Under the pieces are notes generated by a model that searched no databases, was not told where the DNA came from, and saw nothing but the letters and a program-made list of their open reading frames with translations. This document shows, piece by piece, positions 1 to 11,733 of a stretch of DNA of 64,000 nucleotides; the first letter of the stretch is position 1, and every line of letters starts with the position of its first letter. The position numbers were made by a program, and so were the translations under genes. Origin of the DNA: Natronospirales bacterium (GTDB taxonomy: Bacteria; Pseudomonadota; Gammaproteobacteria; Natronospirales; REEB76); contig JAKAXB010000010.1 in assembly GCA_021816765.1 (NCBI GenBank), forward strand, positions 1-64,000, written 5' to 3'.

Positions 1-30
1 TATGCACCCACAGAAGCCAGTCCCTGTTCT

Positions 31-57
31 TGTGGGAGCGGTCGTCCCGACCGCGAT
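31..57. repeat. REP-like palindrome upstream of icd
   Basis: A perfect 7-bp inverted repeat, GCGGTCG (38-44) and CGACCGC (48-54), with a 3-nt loop sits behind the string TGTGGGAG (31-38). A GTGGGAG leader followed by a GC-rich palindrome is the shape of dispersed REP-type elements in gammaproteobacteria. Only one copy was noticed in this window, so the repetitive nature is inferred. It could instead be the terminator of a gene ending before the window, but no T-run follows. Confidence 0.4.
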
Positions 58-141
58 CACTGAAATAGCCCTGTCCTTATCGTGGCGAGTATCGTCGCTC
101 CACACAAAGTGGTTACAAACAAAATCCAGAAGGAATGATTC

Positions 142-1383
<1,242 letters not shown>

Positions 1384-1392
1384 GAACAGGTC

Positions 1393-1668
1393 ATGCCAAA
1401 AGGCATTCACGATTATCAACCTGATCCGCGCAACGCGGATATAAAATCAGCATCAGCGGCGAGCGGTTCCCGCGCGCAGGTCAAGGTTTCTGTTTTCGAC
1501 AGCAGGTTTGTCCCGGGGGATGGTGTGTGGGAATTTCTGCGCGTGCATGATAGCGGCCTGCCGTTCCTGGACAGGGGCTTTATGAAGGTGCGCGGGCCCT
1601 TGATCCGGGGATTAGGGTTGACCCACAAGCAACTGACGCAGCGCATGCTTGACGTGTTACACGCCTGA
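1393..1668 (+). pseudogene. remnant of a class IV aminotransferase
   Basis: A 91-codon reading frame that holds only the first part of a PLP-dependent class IV aminotransferase (branched-chain or D-amino-acid type, normally near 300 aa). The segment VSVFDSRFVPGDGVWEFLRV, then PFLDR and LTHKQLTQRMLDVLHA, follow the family's N-terminal domain in order. The residues before VSVFDS do not fit the family, and a short piece between PFLDR and GLTHKQ looks scrambled. The catalytic lysine and the whole second domain are absent. It is therefore a broken gene, not a small functional one. The 300 bases that follow (1669-1967) contain no convincing gene. Confidence 0.7.
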
Positions 1669-1967
1669 ACATCGCTTTCAGCGGACGCATGCTCCACTGG
1701 CTGGCGGATTCCCGTACCGGCGACGGCGTGTGGCGAAATATTGGTACCGGACAGTGGAACAATCCACGGGGTTTGAGCCCTACCACCCGCAATGAAAGAG
1801 AAATTAACCGCATTCCGGGCGTGGCTTGTAAAGCAGTGCCGGCCTCACTAGGAACGGCTCGCGACCCCCCGGCTTACGGCATTTCCCCAGCCAATTCAGT
1901 AAAATAGAGCACTCGATAGCCCGGGGCCACAACGGTTCCGGCATGACTTCCCTGCTGCGGAGCTTAC

Positions 1968-4900
1968 ATGTACCAACCTGCTGATTCGGAAGTGATTTCG
2001 CATTCGTGTTTCGTGTTCGACGGGGCGCCCCCCGTACTCAAACCGCTACGCGCCGCCATCAACGAACTATATCTCGCCGATGAAACCCGCTGCGTGGACG
2101 CCCTGCTCACTGAGGCGAAGCTCGATGCAGGGGCGCAGCAGCGTATCCAGGCGCGCGCTACTGATCTGGTGCGGGCGGTGCGCGCGCACCGCAAGCCCAA
2201 GGGCGGGGTGGAAGAATTCCTGCGTCAGTACGACCTGTCTTCCCAGGAAGGCATGGTGCTCATGTGTCTGGCGGAAGCCTTGTTGCGAATTCCTGATGCT
2301 GACACGGCCGACAAGCTGATTCGCGACAAGATCGTGAACGGTAAATGGGCAGACCATTTGGGTGCCAGTCCATCGCTGTTTGTGAATGCCTCCACCTGGG
2401 GCCTGATGCTCACAGGCAAACTTATCGCGCTTGATCAGAGCGTGGAGAAAAATGTTTCGAATTACATGGCAAAGCTGGCAACCCGCCTCGGTGAGCCGGT
2501 GATCCGCACGGCCTTCCGTCAGGCCATGCGCATCATGGGACACCAGTTCGTCATGGGACGCAACATTGAAGAGGCATTGAAGCGCGCCAAAAGCGAGGAG
2601 CATCGCGCTTTCCGGCATTCCTACGATATGCTGGGCGAAGCAGCGCTGACAGCAACAGATGCGCAGCGTTACTTTGACGAATACGGCAAAGCCATTGATG
2701 CCATCGGTGCGACAGTTGCGAAGGAACAGAGCGTATTCGCGGCGCCCAGCATTTCAGTTAAGCTCTCGGCCCTGTATCCGCGTTACGAGCTGGCGCAACA
2801 CGAACGGGTGATGAAGGAACTTGCACCCAAACTGCTGACTCTGGCGGGGCATGCCAAGAAATATGATATGGGTTTGACGGTGGATGCGGAGGAAGCCGAA
2901 CGCCTGGATCTTTCGCTGGATCTCATCGCGGCAGTGTATCGCTCGCCGTCGTTGAGCGGCTGGGAAGGGTTCGGTTTGGCAGTGCAGGCCTATCAGAAGC
3001 GCGCTATCCGCGTACTGGACTGGCTGATCGCGCTGGGCAAAGAGGGCAGGCGTCGCATCCCGGTGCGGCTGGTGAAGGGCGCCTATTGGGACAGTGAAGT
3101 GAAACGCGCCCAGGAACGCGGCCTTGATGGCTATTCGGTGTTTACGCGCAAACCCGGCACCGATGTTTCCTATCTCGCCTGCGCACGCAGAATGCTGGCG
3201 CACCGCGATGTGCTATACCCCATGTTTGCCACCCACAACGCCCAGACGCTTTCCAGCGTGCTGGAAATGGCAGAAGGTAATCTGGAATTCGAATTCCAGC
3301 GCCTGCATGGCATGGGTGAGGAGCTATATGCCGAAGTGGTGGGAATGGACAAACTCAGCCTCAACTGCCGCGTGTACGCGCCGGTGGGCAGCCATGAGGA
3401 TCTGCTGCCTTATCTGGTGCGGCGCCTGCTGGAGAACGGCGCCAACACCTCGTTCGTGAACCGCATCATTGACGAGGAAGTGCCGGTGGGAAGTATCGTC
3501 GCCGACCCCGTCGCGGAAGTGGAGGCGCTCCAGGTAAAACCACATCCGCGCATCCCGCTACCGGCGGACATATACGGCGCCAAGCGGCGCAATTCCCGGG
3601 GCCTGAATCTCGCTGACCAGGCGGTGCTGAATAAACTCGCCGGGGACATGCGGCAGGCCATGCGGCGTGAATGGATCGCCGCACCCATCGTCGGGGGCAA
3701 AGTGCTCTCCGGCAAGGCTAAACCCTCCCTGAATCCCGCGGACAACCGCCAGAGCGTGGGTATTATTCATGAAGCGGATGCCGATGCCATCCGCAAGGCC
3801 GTGGACATCGCGGCCGCCGCTCAGCCAGGCTGGGACATGACGCCAGCCGTGGAGCGCGCGCGCATTCTGTGCCGCGCTGCCGCTCTGTTCGAGGAACATA
3901 CCGCCGAACTCATGGCACTGTGCGTGCGCGAGGCAGGCAAATCCATTCCCGATGCGGTGTCCGAAGTGCGCGAGGCGGTGGATTACCTGCGTTACTACGC
4001 CCAGCAAGCGGAAGAGGATTTCGGCAAGCCCCAGCGCTTGCCCGGGCCTACCGGTGAATCCAACGAATTGTGGTTGCAGGGACGCGGTGTGTTCGTGTGC
4101 ATCAGCCCGTGGAATTTTCCGCTGGCGATTTTCACCGGCCAGATGACCGCGGCACTGGCCGCTGGCAACGCGGTGCTGGCCAAACCCGCGGAACAGACTT
4201 CACTTATCGGCGCTCAAGCGGTGCGGCTGCTGCACCAGGCGGGCGTACCTGGCGAGGTGCTGCATTTCATTCCGGGTCGCGGCTCGGTGGTGGGGCAGCA
4301 CGCGGTCGCGGATGCACGTATCGCTGGCGTGGCATTCACGGGTTCCACCGGGACTGCCAAGGTCATTCATCAAACGCTTGCCAACCGGGACGGCATCATC
4401 CCGGTGCTGATCGCCGAGACCGGCGGCCAGAATGCCATGCTGGTGGATTCCTCGGCGCTGCCGGAACAGGTGGTACCGGATGTGATCGCCAGCGCCTTCA
4501 ACAGCGCCGGTCAGCGTTGCTCGGCATTACGAGTGCTGTTTGTGCAGGAAGAAATCGCCCCGCGCGTCATCGAAGTGCTCACGGGCTTCATGGATGAGCT
4601 GAGTATGGGTGATCCTGCCTTCCTGAACACCGATGTGGGCCCGGTGATTGATGCCGAAGCCAAAAAAAACCTTGATGAACACAAACAATGGATCAAAACC
4701 CAGGGTAAGGTATTGCACGAACTCAAGCTTCCAGCGGCCTGTGCCCACGGAACTTATGTTGCACCTCTGGCCGTCGAGCTGCCGTCACTGGATATTCTCA
4801 AGCACGAGGTTTTCGGCCCGGTGCTGCATGTAATCCGCTTCAAGGCCAGTGAACTGGATGCGGTCATCGCAAGCATCAACCACACCGGCTATGGCCTGAC

Positions 4901-5159
4901 CCTGGGCGTACATTCGCGCATTGACAGCCAGGCGCAGTACATCCAGCGGCGTATCCGCGTGGGTAACGTGTACATTAACCGCAATATCATCGGCGCAGTG
5001 GTGGGTGTGCAACCTTTCGGCGGTCAGGGTTTATCGGGCACGGGGCCGAAGGCCGGTGGGCCGCACTATATGCACCGTTTTTCCACTGAGCGCACCGTGA
5101 GTATCAATACAGCAGCGGTGGGCGGGAATGCGACATTGCTGTCGCTCGGGGACGAGTGA
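1968..5159 (+). CDS. putA: bifunctional proline dehydrogenase / glutamate-semialdehyde dehydrogenase
   Basis: Converts proline to glutamate in two steps, feeding electrons to the quinone pool at the membrane. At 1063 aa this is the minimal two-domain PutA: an FAD-binding proline dehydrogenase barrel at about 150-480 (SVKLSALYPRYE, VRLVKGAYWDSE, FATHNAQTL, EFEFQRLHGMG) and an aldehyde dehydrogenase domain at about 570-1040. The dehydrogenase Glu817 (AETGGQN) and Cys851 (AGQRCSA) are in place with the usual 34-residue spacing. The N-terminal ribbon-helix-helix DNA-binding domain of trifunctional PutA is absent, so this protein should not repress its own gene. Start ATG 1968 follows a GGAG sequence. 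It stands alone; sdaA follows after 134 bp. Confidence 0.95.
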   Translation: MYQPADSEVISHSCFVFDGAPPVLKPLRAAINELYLADETRCVDALLTEAKLDAGAQQRIQARATDLVRAVRAHRKPKGGVEEFLRQYDLSSQEGMVLMCLAEALLRIPDADTADKLIRDKIVNGKWADHLGASPSLFVNASTWGLMLTGKLIALDQSVEKNVSNYMAKLATRLGEPVIRTAFRQAMRIMGHQFVMGRNIEEALKRAKSEEHRAFRHSYDMLGEAALTATDAQRYFDEYGKAIDAIGATVAKEQSVFAAPSISVKLSALYPRYELAQHERVMKELAPKLLTLAGHAKKYDMGLTVDAEEAERLDLSLDLIAAVYRSPSLSGWEGFGLAVQAYQKRAIRVLDWLIALGKEGRRRIPVRLVKGAYWDSEVKRAQERGLDGYSVFTRKPGTDVSYLACARRMLAHRDVLYPMFATHNAQTLSSVLEMAEGNLEFEFQRLHGMGEELYAEVVGMDKLSLNCRVYAPVGSHEDLLPYLVRRLLENGANTSFVNRIIDEEVPVGSIVADPVAEVEALQVKPHPRIPLPADIYGAKRRNSRGLNLADQAVLNKLAGDMRQAMRREWIAAPIVGGKVLSGKAKPSLNPADNRQSVGIIHEADADAIRKAVDIAAAAQPGWDMTPAVERARILCRAAALFEEHTAELMALCVREAGKSIPDAVSEVREAVDYLRYYAQQAEEDFGKPQRLPGPTGESNELWLQGRGVFVCISPWNFPLAIFTGQMTAALAAGNAVLAKPAEQTSLIGAQAVRLLHQAGVPGEVLHFIPGRGSVVGQHAVADARIAGVAFTGSTGTAKVIHQTLANRDGIIPVLIAETGGQNAMLVDSSALPEQVVPDVIASAFNSAGQRCSALRVLFVQEEIAPRVIEVLTGFMDELSMGDPAFLNTDVGPVIDAEAKKNLDEHKQWIKTQGKVLHELKLPAACAHGTYVAPLAVELPSLDILKHEVFGPVLHVIRFKASELDAVIASINHTGYGLTLGVHSRIDSQAQYIQRRIRVGNVYINRNIIGAVVGVQPFGGQGLSGTGPKAGGPHYMHRFSTERTVSINTAAVGGNATLLSLGDE

Positions 5160-5183
5160 TCGGAGTGGTGAGAGGTGAGGAGT

Positions 5184-5205
5184 GAGGGGTTCAATCCTCG
5201 GCTTT
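5184..5205 (+). terminator. weak terminator-like hairpin after putA
   Basis: GAGG (5184-5187) can pair with CCTC (5196-5199) around an 8-nt loop, extended by one G-T wobble, and a run of five T follows at 5203-5207. It lies 25 bp after the putA stop codon, where a terminator is expected. Flanking sequence adds an imperfect longer inverted repeat (GGTGAG near 5167 and CTCACC near 5218 and 5230). The short stem makes this tentative. Confidence 0.35.
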
Positions 5206-5293
5206 TTCTTGCTTTTCTCACCTTATATCTCACCGGTGCGTAGCATTTAGAACCATGGCGCTGAATTATGCCAGAGGCTAAAGTAGCAAATAT

Positions 5294-6661
5294 ATGGCTA
5301 TTTCCGTTTTCGACATGTTCAAGATCGGTGTGGGACCGTCCAGTTCCCATACCGTCGGCCCCATGCGCGCTGCGCGCCAGTTCCTGCTGGATCTGGAGGC
5401 CAAGGGCCTGTTTGAGCATACCACCCAGGTTGTGGCCCAGTTCTATGGATCCCTGGCCCTTACCGGCAAGGGCCACGGGACCGACCGCGCTGTGTTATTG
5501 GGGCTGGAGGGAGAAACCCCGGATGCGGTGGATCCGGACAGCGTACCGCAGCGGCTGAAGCACATCCGCAGCAGCGGCAAAATCAAATTACTCGGCAAGC
5601 GCGAGATTGTGTTTGACGAACCCATGAACCTGCTGTTCCACAAGGACCAGGTATTACCCAAGCATTCCAACGGCCTGCGGTTCACGGCGCTGGATTCGGA
5701 AGGCGAGGTATTGCTGAAGGATGATTTTTATTCCATCGGCGGCGGTTTCATTATCCGCGGCACCGATGAGGAAGGTGACACTGCCGCGGTGGACGTTCAA
5801 CTGCCGTATGCCTTTACCTCCGCGGAGGAATTGCTGGGCTTATGCAATAAATATGCGCTGCGGGTGGATCAGCTCATGTTGGAGAATGAGCATGCCTGGC
5901 GCAGCGAGGCGGAAACCCGCGCCGGGCTGGTGAAAATCTGGCAGGTGATGCAGGCTTGTGTGGCACGGGGTGTTCGCGAATCGGGCGAACTGCCCGGTGG
6001 CCTGCATGTCATGCGCCGCGCGCCCAAGCTGTATCACGATCTTTCCCAGCAGAAAAAAACCACGGCGCTGGATGCCATGGATTGGGTGAACCTGTGGGCG
6101 CTCGCGGTGAATGAAGAAAATGCCGCCGGCGGCCGGGTAGTGACCGCGCCCACCAACGGCGCTGCGGGCATCATACCGGCGGTGGGACATTACTACCTGC
6201 GTTTCGTGGAGAGCGCCGACCAGGAAGGCATCATCCGCTACCTGCTCACCGCTGCGGCCATCGGCATCCTGTATAAGAAGAATGCTTCCATCTCCGGCGC
6301 CGAAATGGGTTGCCAAGGGGAGGTGGGCGTGGCTTGCTCCATGGCGGCTGGGGGTTTGGTGGCAGCCATGGGTGGCAGCAACGGCCAGATTGAAAACGCC
6401 GCCGAGATCGGTATGGAGCACAACCTGGGTCTCACCTGCGACCCGGTGGGCGGACTGGTGCAGATTCCCTGCATCGAACGCAATGCCATGGGTTCGGTCA
6501 AGGCCATCAATGCCGCGCGTCTCGCCCAGCACGGCGACGGACAGCACCGCGTATCGCTGGATCAGGTGATCGCCACCATGCGCCAGACCGGCCGCGACAT
6601 GCGCAGCATTTACAAGGAAACCTCATTGGGTGGATTGGCGGTCAATGTTCCCGAGTGCTAA
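5294..6661 (+). CDS. sdaA: L-serine ammonia-lyase, iron-sulfur type
   Basis: Deaminates L-serine to pyruvate and ammonia using a 4Fe-4S cluster. The 455-aa protein is the fused single-chain type: the beta domain comes first ([20 protein letters not shown] at residues 5-24) and the catalytic alpha domain follows. The cluster cysteines are seen in [19 protein letters not shown] and [13 protein letters not shown], as in characterised enzymes. The ending [17 protein letters not shown] is typical of the family. ATG 5294 fits the conserved N-terminus [12 protein letters not shown]; the ribosome site is weak. With putA just upstream, the region looks like an amino-acid catabolic neighbourhood, though the genes are 134 bp apart and not evidently one operon. 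Confidence 0.95.
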   Translation: MAISVFDMFKIGVGPSSSHTVGPMRAARQFLLDLEAKGLFEHTTQVVAQFYGSLALTGKGHGTDRAVLLGLEGETPDAVDPDSVPQRLKHIRSSGKIKLLGKREIVFDEPMNLLFHKDQVLPKHSNGLRFTALDSEGEVLLKDDFYSIGGGFIIRGTDEEGDTAAVDVQLPYAFTSAEELLGLCNKYALRVDQLMLENEHAWRSEAETRAGLVKIWQVMQACVARGVRESGELPGGLHVMRRAPKLYHDLSQQKKTTALDAMDWVNLWALAVNEENAAGGRVVTAPTNGAAGIIPAVGHYYLRFVESADQEGIIRYLLTAAAIGILYKKNASISGAEMGCQGEVGVACSMAAGGLVAAMGGSNGQIENAAEIGMEHNLGLTCDPVGGLVQIPCIERNAMGSVKAINAARLAQHGDGQHRVSLDQVIATMRQTGRDMRSIYKETSLGGLAVNVPEC

Positions 6662-6738
6662 TCATGTCGGGGCTCTGGAGCGGGGGGTGTTGCTGGACTG
6701 TCCTGTATCCGCCGCAGTTGATCGAGGAACAGCCTGCG

Positions 6739-7092
6739 ATGGCGCGTAGCCTGAAGTTCAAGCGCGCATATGCGGCACCCGCAAAAGCGGATGGTTTTCG
6801 CATTCTGGTGGATAGGATCTGGCCGCGGGGGCTGACCAGGGAAAAGGCGAGGATTGATTGTTGGGCGCGGGATATTGCACCCAGCACCAGGTTGCGCCAG
6901 TGGTTTGGCCATGATCCGGAGAAATGGCCAGAGTTCAAAAACCGCTATTTCACCGAATTGCGCCATAACCGGGAGGCGGTGGAGAATCTGCGGAAAATCC
7001 TCAAAAACCATGCCAGCGTCACGTTTGTGTTCGCGGCGCGCGACGCGCGACATTGCAATGCCGTTGCCCTGAAGTCCTATCTGCGGTACTGA
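6739..7092 (+). CDS. DUF488 family protein (YeaO-like)
   Basis: A 117-aa cytosolic protein of the DUF488 family, whose biochemical function is not established. The diagnostic N-terminus is present: FKRAYAAPAKADGFRILVDR followed by IWPRGLTREKARID, then WFGHDPEKW and FKNRYFTEL. The C-terminal strand TFVFAARDARHCNAVALK closes the domain. The frame is open further upstream to 6655, overlapping sdaA, but GAGGAA at 6724-6729 lies about 9 nt before ATG 6739 and homologues begin at this point, so that start is chosen. It is followed by an inverted repeat and then the copper repressor gene. Confidence 0.85.
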   Translation: MARSLKFKRAYAAPAKADGFRILVDRIWPRGLTREKARIDCWARDIAPSTRLRQWFGHDPEKWPEFKNRYFTELRHNREAVENLRKILKNHASVTFVFAARDARHCNAVALKSYLRY

Positions 7093-7095
7093 ACT

Positions 7096-7146
7096 CTCAG
7101 CCAAGTACCTGAAATTCAAGGCTATCTGTCGAGTCACTTGGCTGAG
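7096..7146. repeat. 11-bp inverted repeat with 29-nt spacer
   Basis: CTCAGCCAAGT (7096-7106) is exactly complementary to ACTTGGCTGAG (7136-7146). It starts four bases after the DUF488 stop codon and ends eight bases before the CsoR-type operator. There is no T-run, so it is not a standard terminator. It could be a transcript-stabilising hairpin, a second protein-binding site, or the trace of a small mobile element. Confidence 0.55.
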
Positions 7147-7153
7147 TTGACGC

Positions 7154-7179
7154 ATATACCATAGGGGGGTATGGTATAT
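7154..7179. promoter_or_regulatory. CsoR/RcnR/FrmR-type operator
   Basis: A perfect palindrome: 10-bp arms ATATACCATA (7154-7163) and TATGGTATAT (7170-7179) flank a run of six G (7164-7169). A G-tract between AT-rich inverted arms is the known architecture of sites bound by the CsoR/RcnR/FrmR repressor family, and the next gene encodes such a repressor. The operator runs through the first possible ATG (7171), which supports placing the start of translation at 7183. The G-tract may also serve as part of the ribosome site. Confidence 0.8.
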
Positions 7180-7182
7180 ATC

Positions 7183-7458
7183 ATGAAGCACCCCGACCAT
7201 CAATCCCAGCTCGCGCGCCTGAAGCGTATCCACGGTCAGGTGGCCGGTCTCAGCCGCATGGTGGAAGAGGAGCGGTATTGTGCGGACATCCTGATCCAGC
7301 TGCGGGCGGTGCAGGCGGCGCTAGGTGCTGTGGAGCAGGAAATCCTGAAAAACCACATCGCGCATTGTGTCGCCGGTGCCATCGAAAGCGGCGATCCGCA
7401 CGAGCGCGATGCCAAACTCACCGAGCTATACCAGATTCTCAAGCGCTTCAGTATCTAG
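7183..7458 (+). CDS. csoR: CsoR-type metal-sensing transcriptional repressor
   Basis: Small all-helical repressor (DUF156) that releases DNA when it binds metal. The 91-aa protein starts [20 protein letters not shown], the family's first helix. The ligand set is Cys in ERYCADIL, then His and Cys in NHIAHCV, spaced as the Cys-His-Cys copper site of CsoR rather than the His-rich nickel site of RcnR or the formaldehyde site of FrmR. The palindromic operator lies immediately upstream and a Cu(I) ATPase gene begins 41 bp downstream, so autoregulated copper control of both genes is the natural reading. An in-frame ATG at 7171 falls inside the operator and is less likely as the start. Confidence 0.88.
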   Translation: MKHPDHQSQLARLKRIHGQVAGLSRMVEEERYCADILIQLRAVQAALGAVEQEILKNHIAHCVAGAIESGDPHERDAKLTELYQILKRFSI

Positions 7459-7499
7459 TCCAGTGTCGTTACCACGGTAAATTGTCAAGGAGCATTCCC

Positions 7500-9866
7500 A
7501 TGGACGAGCAGCCACACGCTGGCAGCAGGGCGGCTGTCCCCGATCCCGTCTGCGGCATGCAGGTGGATCCGGAGCATAGCGACGTCCGAGCGCAGCACGC
7601 CGGCAAGATCTTTCACTTCTGCAGCGATCACTGCCGTAAGCGGTTTGTGGCAACACCGGAGAAATATCTGCAATCTTCAGCACCGGATGAAGCGGCGTGC
7701 TGTGGCAATCATGCTACCCATCCTGTCCCTGTGCGTGACAAACAGGGGAGCACACCGTCCTATACTTGTCCCATGCATCCAGAGGTGATCCAGGATCATC
7801 CTGGCTCTTGTCCGAAATGTGGCATGGCCCTTGAGCCCATGTTACCGGCGACGGAGGAGCAGGCGGACCCGGAATTGCGTGGCATGAACCGGCGCTTCTG
7901 GGTGGGCGTAATGCTGACCATTCCGCTTGTATTCATTGCCATGCGTGAAATATTTCTGCATCCATGGATGCATGCGCTGTCCGGCGCTGCATGGAATTGG
8001 AGTGAGTTCGTGCTGGCGACGCCGGTGGTGCTGTGGGGCGGCTGGCCGTTCTTCGTACGCGCTTGGTATTCTCTCGTGAACCACAGCCTCAACATGTACA
8101 CGCTTATCAGTATGGGCGTGAGCGCGGCCTATGTGTACAGCTTGGTGGCGTTGCTGTTCCCGGGATGGTTTCCTGCTACCTTCCGCATGGCGGACGGCGC
8201 GCTACCGGTGTATTTTGAATCTGCCGCGGCCATTATCGTACTGGTGCTGCTGGGCGAGGTGTTGCAACTGCGTGCGCGCCATTCCACCTCTGCCGCCATC
8301 CACGCACTGCTGGATTTGGCGCCACCCGTGGCGCATCGCGTGAGCGCTGACGATAACGAGCAGGATGTATTCTTGGCTGCGGTGCAGACGGGTGACCGGT
8401 TGCGGGTGCGACCGGGGGAAAAGCTGCCGGTGGACGGCGTGGTGCTGGAAGGCAGAAGCAGCGTGGATGAATCCATGCTCACCGGTGAACCGCTGCCGAT
8501 AGAGAGGAGTCCTGGTGAAAAGGTGATAGGCGGCACGCTGAATGGCCACGGCAGTTTCGTGATGCGTGCCGAGCGCGTGGGTACAGCTACGCTGCTGGCG
8601 CGCATTGTGGCGCAGGTGGCGGCGGCCCAGAGAAGTCGCGCTCCCATTCAGTCGCTGGCAGACCGCATGTCCGCGTGGTTCGTACCGGCAGTGATACTGG
8701 CGGCCCTGGCCACGTTTCTTCTGTGGTATTTTTCCGGACCCGCACCACAGTTCGCCCATGGGCTGGTGAACGCGGTGGCGGTACTCATCGTTGCCTGCCC
8801 GTGCGCCCTGGGTCTCGCCACGCCCATGTCCATCACGGTGGCCATGGGCAGGGGTGCGCAGGCAGGTGTGCTGTTTCGTAATGCCGAAGCAGTGGAGACC
8901 CTGCGGCACATCGACACACTGCTGGTGGACAAAACCGGCACGCTCACCGAAGGCAAGCCAAAAGTTAGCGCGGTGGTGCCCGTGGGAGGCGGAAATGGGA
9001 ATGTGCTCCTGTCGCTGGCTGCCAGTCTTGAACGGGGCAGCGAACATCCCCTGGCATCAGCCGTCATCGCCGCGGCTCTGGAACAGCAGGTGGAGATCAA
9101 GAAAGTGGCGGAGTTTGAATCACGTGCCGGTGAAGGTTTGGCGGGCATCGTGGATGGAAAGCACATCGCGCTCGGCAATGAGAAACTTGCGCTATCGTTC
9201 AATGTGGCGCTTGAGTCGGTTGCGGCTCAAGTACACAAGCTGCGCGAACAGGGTGCGACGGTCATGTATGTCATACAGGAAGGCGGACTAGCGGGCTTTA
9301 TCGCAGTGGCGGACCCAATCAAGCGCACCACAATGGAAGCGATTGCGGGCCTGAAACAGGCAGGATTGAAGGTCATCATGGTAACCGGCGACAATCAAGT
9401 CACTGCACGCGCCATTGCCGAACGTCTCGGTCTGGACGATGTCATCGCCGGTGTTTCACCCGCGGGTAAAGCTGAAGTGGTGAAACGTTTTCAGGCAGAA
9501 GGCAGGCGCGTTGCCATGACCGGCGACGGGGTGAACGACGCTCCGGCATTGGCCGCAGCCGGTGTCGGCATCGCCATGGGCACCGGCACGGATATCGCCA
9601 TGGAGACCGCATCGGTGACCCTGGTAAAGGGTGATCTGCGGAGTATATTACGCGCGCGACGGCTTTCAGAAGTCACGTTGCGCAATATCCGTCAGAATCT
9701 GTTTTGGGCTTTTATTTACAATTCGGTTGGGATACCCGTGGCCGCAGGGGTACTGTATCCATTTTTCGGTCTGCTGCTATCGCCGATGATTGCGGCGGCA
9801 GCCATGTCGTTCAGTTCGGTGTCGGTGGTAGGCAATGCCTTGCGCTTGCGCTATACCCGCCTTTAG
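7500..9866 (+). CDS. copA: copper-translocating P1B-type ATPase
   Basis: Inner-membrane pump that exports Cu(I) from the cytoplasm. The 788-aa protein starts with a YHS metal-binding domain ([15 protein letters not shown], about 15-60) and a CPMHP/CPKCGM heavy-metal-binding motif (about 90-115) instead of the usual GMTCASC HMA domain. It then has the P1B core: TGE-type actuator loop (MLTGEPLP), Cys433-Pro-Cys435 in the transport helix, phosphorylated Asp477 in [20 protein letters not shown] hinge, and the last helices FIYNSVGIP and [16 protein letters not shown], which mark the Cu(I) subclass. The start ATG 7500 follows AAGGAG at 7487-7492; the frame extends further upstream through csoR but without a ribosome site. 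Likely co-transcribed with csoR. Confidence 0.93.
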   Translation: MDEQPHAGSRAAVPDPVCGMQVDPEHSDVRAQHAGKIFHFCSDHCRKRFVATPEKYLQSSAPDEAACCGNHATHPVPVRDKQGSTPSYTCPMHPEVIQDHPGSCPKCGMALEPMLPATEEQADPELRGMNRRFWVGVMLTIPLVFIAMREIFLHPWMHALSGAAWNWSEFVLATPVVLWGGWPFFVRAWYSLVNHSLNMYTLISMGVSAAYVYSLVALLFPGWFPATFRMADGALPVYFESAAAIIVLVLLGEVLQLRARHSTSAAIHALLDLAPPVAHRVSADDNEQDVFLAAVQTGDRLRVRPGEKLPVDGVVLEGRSSVDESMLTGEPLPIERSPGEKVIGGTLNGHGSFVMRAERVGTATLLARIVAQVAAAQRSRAPIQSLADRMSAWFVPAVILAALATFLLWYFSGPAPQFAHGLVNAVAVLIVACPCALGLATPMSITVAMGRGAQAGVLFRNAEAVETLRHIDTLLVDKTGTLTEGKPKVSAVVPVGGGNGNVLLSLAASLERGSEHPLASAVIAAALEQQVEIKKVAEFESRAGEGLAGIVDGKHIALGNEKLALSFNVALESVAAQVHKLREQGATVMYVIQEGGLAGFIAVADPIKRTTMEAIAGLKQAGLKVIMVTGDNQVTARAIAERLGLDDVIAGVSPAGKAEVVKRFQAEGRRVAMTGDGVNDAPALAAAGVGIAMGTGTDIAMETASVTLVKGDLRSILRARRLSEVTLRNIRQNLFWAFIYNSVGIPVAAGVLYPFFGLLLSPMIAAAAMSFSSVSVVGNALRLRYTRL

Positions 9867-9982
9867 CTGGTTGCTCCATTGTATTTATGTAAGTTTTCGG
9901 GCAGCGGTGTAGCAATGAAGTTCGCCAAATTTTCATATCCCCGGCCTGGGGCTCACGCCTTGGTCATGCTAGGAGAATTTTC

Positions 9983-10978
<996 letters not shown>

Positions 10979-10996
10979 GTATTCCGGAGTATCTCT

Positions 10997-11656
10997 ATGG
11001 ATAAATTTGAACTGGTCATCGGCAACAAAGCCTATTCATCCTGGTCTTTGCGCGCCTGGTTGGTGCTCAGGCATGTGAGCGCGCCATTTACAGAAACCCG
11101 CTTGGCCATGGATACTCCGGAGTTCAAGAGCAGAGTGCGCGAGTATTCACCCACCGGTAAAGTGCCATTGCTCAAACACGGTAATCTGACCGTGTGGGAT
11201 TCCATTTCCATTTGCGAATACCTGGCAGAAAGATTCCCGGCCGCACGGCTATGGCCGGACGATGCAGAAACCCGCGCCGCGGCAAGGTGCGTAAGCGCGG
11301 AAATGCACGCCGGTTTCATGGCAATTCGCAAGAGTATGCCGTTCAACTGCCGTGCCACTGACCGGCATGCGCCTGTCTCGCCGGAGCTGGAAGCCGAGAT
11401 CGCCCGTGTGGCGGAAATCTGGCGCAACTGCCGTCAGCAATATGGCCAGACGGGACCCTGGTTATTTGGCCGGTTTTCCATTGCCGACGCAATGTACATT
11501 CCGGTGGCACTGCGTTTTATGACCTATGGCGTGAGTCTCGGCAGGACTGAGCAGGCCTATGTGGATACGGCTCGGGCTCTTCCGGCCATGCAGGAATGGA
11601 TCGCGGCGGCTAAGGAAGAAGAGGAAGTTATCCCGACCAGTGAAGTCGGCCTGTAG
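10997..11656 (+). CDS. glutathione S-transferase family protein
   Basis: Cytosolic GST-fold protein of 219 aa. The thioredoxin-like N-terminal domain begins with LVIGNKAYSSWSLRAWLVL, where the Ser in SSWS is in the place of the catalytic Ser/Cys of the zeta/omega-like classes. TGKVPLLKHGNLTVWDSISI carries the cis-Pro and the glutathione-gamma-glutamyl Asp-Ser pair. The helical C-terminal domain has FGRFSIADAMYIPVALR, the conserved N-capping Asp. The gene lies 18 bp downstream of the aldo/keto reductase. The natural substrate cannot be told from sequence. Confidence 0.9.
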   Translation: MDKFELVIGNKAYSSWSLRAWLVLRHVSAPFTETRLAMDTPEFKSRVREYSPTGKVPLLKHGNLTVWDSISICEYLAERFPAARLWPDDAETRAAARCVSAEMHAGFMAIRKSMPFNCRATDRHAPVSPELEAEIARVAEIWRNCRQQYGQTGPWLFGRFSIADAMYIPVALRFMTYGVSLGRTEQAYVDTARALPAMQEWIAAAKEEEEVIPTSEVGL

Positions 11657-11733
11657 GATGTTTTGCCGCCGGTTTGCAGGGGAGGGGGCGAGTCTGACGG
11701 CCCGTAGCCGGCGATGAGATTCTATGGTTTTGA

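Noticed and set aside
1689-1907. 72-codon frame between the aminotransferase remnant and putA
   Set aside because: No family match and no ribosome site; probably intergenic.
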